Made by a program: the position numbers and the translations under genes. Below the pieces are notes generated by a model. That model searched no databases. It was not told the DNA's origin and was given only the letters and a program-made list of their open reading frames with translations. Shown here in pieces: positions 57,301 through 62,800 of a stretch of DNA of 64,000 nucleotides; positions within the stretch are counted from its first letter, which is position 1, and each line of letters starts with the position of its first letter. The stretch is from Cupriavidus pauculus (GTDB lineage: Bacteria; Pseudomonadota; Gammaproteobacteria; Burkholderiales; Burkholderiaceae), in contig NZ_PJRP01000011.1 in NCBI RefSeq assembly GCF_002858765.1, positions 62,001-126,000 on the forward strand, given 5' to 3'.

Positions 57301-59037
57301 GCAGGTCCGGGCCTGATGGAGGTCACCGCCGGCCGCGACCTCTATCTGGCAGACAAGGGCGAACTCAAGAGCATCGGGCAGGTGGTCAATGCACGGTCGG
57401 GTGACCGCGCCAGCGGGGCCGGCATCGCCGTGGCTGCCGGCGTGGGCGCGGGCGGACTCGACGGGCTGGGCTTCCAGGCGTTTGCGGCGCGCTACCTCGA
57501 TCCGGCCAACCAGGCCGATCCGGGCCGCCCGCTGGCCGACCAGCCAGGCAAGGCGGTGACCACGTACGGCGGCAAGCTGACACTGGGCGACTGGCTGCGC
57601 GCCGAGTTCGACTACAAGGGTAGCGAGGCTGACGCGCCTGCATTCCTCGCCGCCAAGCAAGGCGAACTGGACCTTGCGCGCGACCAGAAGCAGGCAAGTG
57701 GGACTGCGGCCACCAGCCGTGACCTGCAGCGCGAGTTCGGACTGGTCAGCCAACTGCACCTCGTGAACTGGCTGACGGACCGCTTCGGCGGCGCCAATGG
57801 CCTGGGTTTGCATTTCGATGCGGCCACCGGCGATGCGCGCGCGTTCTTCGCCGCGCTGCCGCCCGAGCAGCAGCGCGCCTACCTGCGCAACGTCTATTAC
57901 GCGGAACTGAAGGCATCGGGGCGTGAGTACAACGATGTGGGTGGCCCGCGCGCCGGCAGCTACCTGCGCGGCCGGGAGGCCATCGCCACGCTGCTGCCGG
58001 GTGGCGCGAGCCTGGGCAATGCGACGGGCGAGGGTGCCTACGACGGTGACCTGACCATGTTCAGCAGCGCGAAGTACTACATGGACTCGTCCAACCCGAC
58101 CTTCACCACCCGTCCCCGGGCTGGCGTGAAGTACCTGACCAAGGCGCAGTGGGTAGCGGCAGGATCGCAGGCCAATATGCCGTACTTCGATGTGCTCGAT
58201 TCCGGCATCCACACCGACTTCGGCGGGGACGTCAGCATCCTGACGCCGGGTGGCCGTACGCTGGTGGGCGTGGACGGCGGCTTCGTGCCGGGCGAGGGCT
58301 CGGGCGTGCTGACACAGGGTTCGGGCGAGATTCAGATGTATGCGCGGGACAGCATCCTGCTGGGTCAGAGCCGAATCTTCACCACGTTCGGCGGCAACAT
58401 CCTGGGCTGGTCGGCCGCGGGCGACATCAATGCGGGTCGCGGTTCGAAGTCCACCGTGGTCTACACGCCGCAACGCCGTGTCTACGACGATTTTGGCCGC
58501 GTGACGCTGTCGCCGACTACGCCGAACACGGGCGCGGGTATTGCCACCCTGAACCCGATCGCGGAAGTGCCACCGGGCGATATCGACCTGATCGCACCGT
58601 TGGGCACCATCGACGCAGGGGAGGCGGGCATCCGCGTCTCGGGCAACGTCAACCTGGCTGCCCTGCGCGTGGTGAACGCCGAGAACATTCAGGTCCAGGG
58701 CAAGGCCACTGGCATTCCGGTGGTGGCTGCCGTCAACGTTGGAGCGCTGACCAACGCTAGTGCTGCCGCCTCGCAGGCCGCAAATGCAGCGCAGGAAGCG
58801 GTGCAGCGCGAACGCTCTGCGGCGCGCCAGGCCATGCCGTCTGTGTTCACTGTGCGCGTGCTGGGCACGGGCGGAGAGCCGGCGGAAGGCGCGGTGCGCC
58901 CACGAGAAGGCGCAAGCCTGCAGACACCGTCGTATGACCACAAGGGTGCGGTGCAGGTGCTGGGCCAGATGAATCTCGATTCAGCGGCGCTTAGCCAACT
59001 GACGCCGACGGAACGGAGGAGCTTGCGACAACCTTGA
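45337..59037 (+). CDS. Giant filamentous-haemagglutinin-type exoprotein (TpsA, DUF3739-like)
   Basis: A 4,566-residue secreted protein. The start at 45337 gives a long signal region ending near GGFWGNAHA; an ATG at 45394 is an alternative. Next come an Ala/Gln-rich coiled coil (about 88-133), a TPS secretion domain (about 140-400, with NWETFNVGRNTTVEFQQ near 181 and NRNGIVF near 231) and thousands of residues of beta-helix-forming repeats. Two stretches near 48480-48900 and 54420-54680 repeat a VPAGTxL-type module. The C-terminal part (about 4285-4460: HTDFGGDVSILTPGGRTLVGVDGG, ARDSILLGQSRIFTTFGGNI, GDINAGRG) resembles DUF3739 of haemagglutinin-family outer-membrane proteins, followed by a short coiled coil. 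No toxin domain or membrane anchor is seen. Probably a surface adhesin or filament exported by the TpsB at 34665 and controlled by the STN/sigma/FecR set. Confidence 0.92.
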   Translation: MQTRVYKKTLLVQEPRRNTMTVRRIPTARPLARTVALLVAAGGFWGNAHASQAFSRAWMAQKNMMQDTAAATGRLPNGTPAASLTSPNAQQQRANEQLQRSIQNLGQAAQSIAAMQAAQAAARQAAALESSVPDGLAEGGLKVDTNSLTAGWLNAKNPTQKTADGRTQVTIEQTADKAILNWETFNVGRNTTVEFQQKQDWAVLNRVNDPQARPSKIQGQIKADGTVMIVNRNGIVFTGTSQVDTRNLVAAAAGMTNAQFDKGLFSESRGTGYVPTFANDLAVSTTAVTHGAATGDVVVEAGARIATRKPESVTQGGGYVLLLGREAHNRGTIVTPGGQTALAAGDSFVIRRGLGTDGNPNSSTRGNEIDVLRLADSAAGRVTNSGLIQATTGDITLKGHTVEQTGVLVSSTSVNTRGTIHLRAEGDDKSRVTLAPGSVSAILLDDSGGTALDVQRDALLRDSGTASESGYNRRDQSLVQVISAGDVLFDGNSLTLATGGQISVNAVRRALLADRAILDVAGAVGVNVAMEANNVQINTQGNEQRDSPGNRDSGKLNNTTMWVDRRYLVRVPAGTNGYTTDRWYTGGGLLEVSGYLSTSGHGIGEWAALGGTVTFDGGQLVTQAGSSVNVSGGSLNVQTGMIRQSWLRGEDGRLYSLDNAPADLRYSGLYRGYETQHQRWGKSSTEQFNSPLIAPDRRLENGYTVGRDAGRVVVGTGSAVLEGAIESAVYQGPRQSQARDATLDGYRQSQIAAPLAGELVIGSIRPVYDTASGMLRDSPTAVVKQVEIGTAERIAQGLGLDGTMPEALAGHIALDAGWVNAQGLGRLKVYAQDGIAVDAPVTVANGGGIALHAGKVDVNADLTARGGQIVLGNMVDRLVGTSTNEWLGAPISTTPAAMAGVNVGSGVTLDTRGLWTNLRTDAGDIAGLPYIHGGDIRISTTGDIVLDTGSVLDVSSGAALKANGKLDGGRGGNISLLSNQLDTTGKNAGTLRMDGELRGYGVRGGGKLTIDSGTGVVVGNSPLAENGVLKAGESAAVQLMLTQDLTIPVGTVLPTDYTYATDRIQPGAIARGSLLATVDKPVTLAGNWQVPAGEGGRSYTVYDSFGNFYQTGMTVPAGAKLTRTVGNMVAGYVVPAGVFADGMPVAPFDTTIKAGTPFTQAVTLHAGDRLAPGTALGADVTVKPLLVLDGKVFQTGFGQYEVIGQQGVAVAPGAIIDVNMPVLRHDTVHAHAAPTGTAPADAMQQWLPPVWEEDPEDGVLTQRRGADLVLTGGSVYGKAPVTVGTGSVVSVDPGHKITMQGNGQITIDGTLNAWGGKISVLETALGLGTADTPSGHADSRSIWIGNHAVLDAAGRAATARDNAGRVYGHAADGGTIEIGAPYVAGARQVDAADAFIVVRPGARLDASGASATIDVPGQGAVALPGNGGVIALSSMRGLFVDGALRAASAGPGAAGGTLALALETPAYIGVANNTLQGVGVEDAVRVPREMIVAQTQGDSVLADDLAPGANRANGETLAFGYARVGVDRVVAGGFGNLALLANGLISFEGDVDLKMDQSLRLVASSIGLAAQADRATQVRLAAPYVQLAGSTRRAVDNSIMPNPVVGSRNLVNSGGGALGVPLVADDAGLTVDAGFLDIAGQMLMGTRGDIVMNSGAPLKVLRDAFGTVNLRSAADIRLSGAAELYSSGNLTLAASQIYPATLDSGKIVVGLETYVDQWGNMKTRMVPTRVLNIERADVAGGAGVADPALPYSVFGTIQLAGPTVNQRGVVRAPMGSVTIGSSENGQETGIVNLLPGSVTSVSAKGLTMPFGGSLDGLSYLYNGADVAFDKAGTGPAVTLAGHAIDVQAGAVLDMSGGGDLKGAAFLSGRGGSTDARMNPLIQVDPQGGFTLPGLATNPVYAIVPGVQAGYAPIVAEKGASDPAIGRQITIGAGVPGLPAGTYTLLPSTYALLPGAFRVELNGAQAAAATRQDALAMRNGSYATSAQLSTVGTRIRDALPTQAIVTSADVMRRYSQYNETSYTDYAMAAAQRNGMPRTMIERDAKTLKLDFVSDASNGRIGDAEALHFAGRALYDTPEGGWGGSALVTGAGNYEILAAGGTPGALSATLNPVALHADDLNAIGATRLGIGGLPKVGGVGSAGPRGNVATFDMSSSNIVLREGAMLKAPEVYLVTGNPNGGITIEQGAGINTLGLGKAAWDSTNGFVFEPGQRSVVALSNGWLDMLAPAAGSSNSGGGFIDIGACAPGAACQTNAQLYSEGTIAAATDKSFELRDAVRYGTRNLSLSVGSINVGTEAALAAAAAREALTPGLRLSQDVLNRLINGDTSTGAPALENLILTARDAVNFHDSITLSTLDPVTGKSALDRLVLTTPAIYGAGNANADARIQTDVLVWNGATTPAGQVAAGGAGTGSGKLTIEAREIEFGFAPSVRVDTVHDMDRLALGFSDVNLKASERITANRKGTLAVYQSRGAWDDAAGKFTYSGGNLHIETPLLTGHAGSVNTLRAGGDISVVAPAGATAPVLTNAALVAALGAEIALEGRNVSLDTAVALPSGKLTVSAQGDIALGDRADLDLAGRKLDFFDTSKYSWGGDVVLDSRAGNIRQAAGSHVDLSAVENRAGKLTAIALGTGAGVVDLQGSIAGGSTGHYDAGGTYVPYAAGGADIRGQQIADFTGLNQRLNAGKVSGSRNFQVKQGDLTIGDELKAREISVSVDGGRLVVNGTVDASGEQVGSIRLAARDGVTIGGNALLDAHSRVLRVDSYGKIIEAPNRAMIEIQSGNGTLVLADGARMDVRAGTDGTAQALGTVELSARRIGGARGTDVDIDASGTVRIEGARSIYVNAFQRYDNAPLIANGTVDGRDYQSITQGYLKDLHDDSVVFMGNALTNGDLMNRKLAGLRGYTDAFHLRPGVEIVSATPDGDLHVDGDIDLSGFRYASVNPHSQLTGVYGSGEAGALVLRAGGNLKVYGSLTDGFDTSVLQPTVDDKGWILVKGRVPWGGDVIIPTDGLVTLAEGTFFYSGRALNYALSMQAMSLRAGTELATRATLTADLVLPAGTVLGGAVRDTNGNVIYAAGAVLSQAVTLSSGMQLDAGNRLPAAAKVGPMVWPAGVPLPFPDGAIMDIGTASAPVNGVQLAGSLTLRKGAMVPAETVVRLPGDAESVQMRPADADGNQGRNLALAPMLAPGSQSWSIRLVGGADLDAADTRALLAHSATGHVLLADTHYGLVPDTVLKPGTGLPGQYIWGPDAEIFGYVPGEPITDLASWGGEEALMGLNDWGLGVLVVKTADGTPPEYEDRPTPGRQQLYSVLRTGTGDLDVLSAGDFTMSSPFGVYTAGTQSLGVDAAYNQSRSIGKDGNILGAKGAFLEPYVNGGTQSLYQAWYPEHGGNVLVRAQGTVRGDTIGQSSGTVRTDDALGIMRPHIDTSAVGGWLWRQGTGSAAQPGEGVPTAWWINFGTFVPAATGGAGARHDGTPFLVGFTGIGTLGGGNLVLEAGADAGMMESRMGQAAHVLSRSQGLNLAVASTGRVSADGSTLTLTGGGDLDIRIGGGLNPVAEVRATPNPGSGVDGSMLRYDNMQVPLNSTFTNLRGALRLAAGSVGGVELRYDLSDRMETRAYQPNVSTSAIAAGGPVLVPGDATISIDARGDIAVGGVADPGRVPQYHNGTPFTLNGTAQDGEGWSWFSLWTPATAVNLLAAGGNLTPSMAWMDNRGGQNHSATDGRFVMPAILRAAAPNGSLFYGGSSQGKREGDSKPVQSPYGLTLAPSPVGPQFTTPGTGALELLAGDSIYAGGYAVTQSGADGAALPTPFNPGFAGVVGQVWYGPWIIGNVSQQGLAPSVMFGTGLGSEQLYPLFSLVSPSASGLAHTGQPPARFYANTGDIVGLRTGGIITRGNPNGASGQQATWYEGGGPVAIRAGRDIVNAGTELGITESVPSAALGWFGQYYSSNPNAPLRPTRIETGSLRGNLIVHNSADDISVISAGRDILGGTFYVAGPGLMEVTAGRDLYLADKGELKSIGQVVNARSGDRASGAGIAVAAGVGAGGLDGLGFQAFAARYLDPANQADPGRPLADQPGKAVTTYGGKLTLGDWLRAEFDYKGSEADAPAFLAAKQGELDLARDQKQASGTAATSRDLQREFGLVSQLHLVNWLTDRFGGANGLGLHFDAATGDARAFFAALPPEQQRAYLRNVYYAELKASGREYNDVGGPRAGSYLRGREAIATLLPGGASLGNATGEGAYDGDLTMFSSAKYYMDSSNPTFTTRPRAGVKYLTKAQWVAAGSQANMPYFDVLDSGIHTDFGGDVSILTPGGRTLVGVDGGFVPGEGSGVLTQGSGEIQMYARDSILLGQSRIFTTFGGNILGWSAAGDINAGRGSKSTVVYTPQRRVYDDFGRVTLSPTTPNTGAGIATLNPIAEVPPGDIDLIAPLGTIDAGEAGIRVSGNVNLAALRVVNAENIQVQGKATGIPVVAAVNVGALTNASAAASQAANAAQEAVQRERSAARQAMPSVFTVRVLGTGGEPAEGAVRPREGASLQTPSYDHKGAVQVLGQMNLDSAALSQLTPTERRSLRQP

Positions 59038-59176
59038 GCAAAACGAGCGCCTGCCGCCTTGTCCGATGCAATGGCCTTTACATTGGTTGAATCCTCTGGG
59101 CGGGAGGTGTTATAGCAGGCGTCCTGCCGTTCTGGCTTCCTGTTTTGGGGACGGGTATTCGTGGCTGAACTGCCTT

Positions 59177-59212
59177 CAATCCCTCTCAGGCGCTAGCGCT
59201 TGAGAGGGATTG
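59177..59212 (+). terminator. Long hairpin after the giant exoprotein gene
   Basis: A near-perfect palindrome: 12-bp arms CAATCCCTCTCA and TGAGAGGGATTG around the inner palindrome GCGCTAGCGC. It lies 140 bases after the stop and has no T tract, so it may stop transcription with help or stabilise the long message. Confidence 0.6.
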
Positions 59213-59247
59213 GCCGTGGGCATTTAACATCTGCTGTCGCTTTCTTT

Positions 59248-59270
59248 CCATGCGTCATGCGGACGCATGG
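59248..59270 (+). terminator. Second hairpin in the same intergenic region
   Basis: Stem CCATGCGTC / GACGCATGG with a 5-base loop, 36 bases after the previous hairpin. Weak terminator or structured RNA element. Confidence 0.4.
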
Positions 59271-59827
59271 ATGAGGTTTATTTCCTGCCGTAAAAGTGTA
59301 TTTTTAGGCCAATAAACCACGTATGGCGGGAACTTCGGCGCGGATAGTCTGACGGGCCACAACTGAAGACGCATCGCTGCGCTCTATCGCTTCCCAACAG
59401 AATTTCGGCGCCGAGGCCGCCCCGGGTTCCGTCAGAGCGTTGATGCCTGCCGCACTCGACCAGGCGGCTCCGGGGAGGTGTATCTGTGGCTTGGGTGCGT
59501 CACGTATATCAGATGTAAATAATTTTCATATCTGTCAGATCATGACATTTCTTGGAACAAGTCAGATGCGGTGCATTTCCCGTATGCCTTGCGCAATGCG
59601 GGTTTGCGGGTAATCCCTGTTGCGGACGTAAGAAAACTCCATTTTTGTTTTGGTCCCTACCTAGGAAGAAAGGGGGGTATGGACCACATGCACTGTCCAT
59701 TACGCTGCGCAAAATTTTTCCGTTACAAAAGGTTACCGTTGCAGTTGCGCGCAGTAGGTCGGTGTTGACCCCTAGGTTGCTGCGAATCTCAGCGAGTTTC
59801 CGCTAGAAAGCCAGCATCTGGGTCGTC
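59271..59827 (+). other. AT-richer intergenic region before the second tpsA gene
   Basis: About 560 bases, with a clearly AT-rich part near 59500-59730 that stands out from the high-GC surroundings. Short frames on both strands are not supported. The promoter of the downstream tpsA gene should lie here, but no sigma70 pair is convincing. Low GC and extra length are common at silenced or horizontally acquired surface-protein genes. Confidence 0.5.
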
Positions 59828-62800
59828 ATGAATCGTCTTTGTTACCGAATTGTCTTTAACCGGACGCGCGCCATGCTCATGGCCGTCGCGGAATCTGCTT
59901 GCAGCACCGGAACCGGGAGAGCGGCCTCCTCGCCGACAGGACAAAACGCAAAGACGGGCCAGGACGTAGCATGTATCGGTGTTTCTGCGATCAAGCTGGC
60001 CGTCGGGGCCTGCATGGGCCTGCCGCTGATGGCGGGCGCGCAGATCGTGGCCGACCCGAATTCCGGCGCCAATCGTCCCACGGTGATCACTACGCCGAAC
60101 GGGCTGCCGCAGGTCAACATTACGCGGCCGTCGGGCGCGGGGGTGTCCACCAATCACTACACCCAGTTCGACGTCAACAAGGCCGGCGCCATCCTGAACA
60201 ACTCGCCGGGCATCACCAATACCCAGCAGGCGGGCTACATCAACGGTAACCCGAACCTGCTGCCCGGCGGATCGGCGCGGATCATCGTCAACCAGGTCAA
60301 CAGCATGTCGCCCAGCCAGTTGCGCGGCTACCTGGAGGTGGCGGGGTCGCGTGCGGAGGTGATCGTGGCCAACCCGAACGGCATCCTGGTGGATGGCGCC
60401 GGCTTCATCAACACCAGCCGCGCCACGCTGACCACGGGCTTGCCGGTCTACGGCGGCAGCGGCAGCCTGGATGCGTTCCGCGTGACCGGCGGCCAGATCC
60501 AGATCGAGGGCGCGGGGCTGAATGCGGCCGGCGTCGACCAGGTGGACCTGATTGCCCGCGCAGTGAAGGCCAATGCGGCCGTTTACGCGAACCAGCTCAA
60601 CGTGGTGGCCGGAGCGAACCAGATCGACTACCAATCGCTCCATGCCACGGCCATCGCCGGCACGGGGGCGGCACCATCGGCCGGCATCGATGTCAGCCAG
60701 CTTGGCGGCATGTATGCCAACAAGATCCTGCTGGCATCGACCGAGCAGGGCGTAGGCGTGTCCCTGCGCGGCGTGATGGCCGCGCAGGCGGGTGACATGA
60801 CGTTGAACGCCGCCGGCAAGCTTGTGCTTGCCGGGCAAACGAATGCCAGTGGCAACATCAGGGCCACCGCGCGCGACGGCGTCGATAACGGCGGCACGAC
60901 CTACGCGGCGGGCGCGATCGGCATCCAGACCGATGCCGCGCTGAATAACAGCGGCACATTGGTGGCGCAGCAGTCGCTTGGCGTGACCGCGCAGAGCGTG
61001 GCATCGACGGGCACGCTGGCGGCTGGCCTGAATCCGGACGGCGTGCCGGTGGGTGGTGCTGACCTGACCGTGAACGCGTCTGGCGCCGTTTCGGCCACCG
61101 GCCGGAACCTGGCCAGCGGCAATGCGGTGATCCACGGCGAGCGCCTTGACATGGCAGGCAGCCAGACCGCGACGAACGGCAATCTGAGCCTGTCCGCCAG
61201 TGCGGGCGGCCTGGACCTGACGGGTGCGACCACGGCGGCCGGGGCGGCCCTGGTGGTCAATGTACGGGGCGCGCTCAATAACGACCGGGGCCAGATGTCC
61301 AGCGGGGCGGCCACCACGCTGACGGCAACCAACGTGTCCAACCAGGGCGGCCAGATCGAGGGCGGCGCGCTGGTCATCCGGACGACGGGCGATCTGCTCA
61401 ATCAGGGCGGCAGCCTGAAACAGCTGGGTCAGGGCGATACCACGATCACTGCCGGCGGCAAGCTCGACAACACCGGTGGAACGATCGCCGCCAATGGACA
61501 GGGTTTGACGGTCGAGGCGGCAAGCCTCATCAACGACGGCGGCCGGATGTCCCATGCGGGCACCGGCACGCTGGCGGTCACAAGTCGGGGCCGGATGGGC
61601 AACGCCGGCGGCGTCATCCAGACCAACGGCGGCCTCACCGCCAGCCTGGGCTCGCTTGACGGCGCCAACGGCGCAATGTCTTCGCAAAAGGCGCTGGAAC
61701 TCAAGGCGCAAGGCGCGATGGACAACACCAACGCCACCTTGCACGCGGGCGAGTCGCTTACCTTGCAGGCCGATGGCACGCTGACAAACGCCGGCGGCCG
61801 AATCGAATCGGCTGGCGCGCACGGCGCATTGTCCGTGGCTGCCGCCAGTGTGGACAACGCGGGTGGCCGTATTGCCAACGCGGGCGACGGCCTGACGCAA
61901 GTGAGCGCTCAGCAGGCGATATCGAATGGCAAGGACGCGACCGGCATGGCGGGTCTCATCGGCGGCAACGGTGCGGTCTCGCTGGAGGCGGGTACCGACA
62001 TCGCCAATCAGGGGACGATCACCGCGCGCGGCGACGCAAGCCTCCGTGCGCAATCCATCGACAACGACAACGGCAGCCTGACGGCCAGCGGCGCGCTGCG
62101 GATGGCCAGCACGGGATCGACGAGCAACCGAGACGGTGCCATTTCCGCATCTGCAGTGACGCTGAACGCTGCGTCGCTGGACAACGCGGGCGGCTGGGTC
62201 GATGGCGATCGCGTCAGCGTGACCACCACGGGGGACTTGTCCAACCAGGGTGGCACGATCAAGCAGTACGGCCAGGATGACACGGCAATCTCCGCAGGCG
62301 GCAAGCTCGACAACACGCGCGGCACCATCGCCGCAAACGGTGCCAGCCTGACCGTCGACGCCGGGTCGATCGTCAACGACGGCGGCCAGATTTCCCATGC
62401 CGGCACGGGCAGCTTGTCCGTGGCAAGCCAGGGGGTGCTCACCAACGCCGGCGGCGCCATCCAGACCAACGGCGACCTCCAGGCGCAGGCCAGGACGCTG
62501 GACAACAGCCTTGGCGTGCTGACCGCCCAGGGCAAGGCGACTGCCATCGCGAGTGGCAACCTGTCGAACCGACAAGGCAGCGTCTACGGAAGCACGGGCC
62601 TCTCGCTGGCCAGTGGTGGCACTGTGGACAACACCAGCGGCTCGGCGCAGACCACCGGTGACCTGGCCGTTTCGGCGACGGGGGCCGTGCTGAACCAGGC
62701 CGGCACATTGGCGGCAAACGGCGCGCATGGCACCACAACGGTCTCAGCGACGAGCGTCGACAACACGCAGGGCGCGCTGGTCAATGCGGGCGACGGTGCG

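Noticed and set aside
59789..62728. A 979-codon open frame on the minus strand
   Set aside because: Antisense to the second tpsA, whose ESPR and TPS domain on the plus strand are unmistakable. The antisense protein is repetitive without recognisable features.
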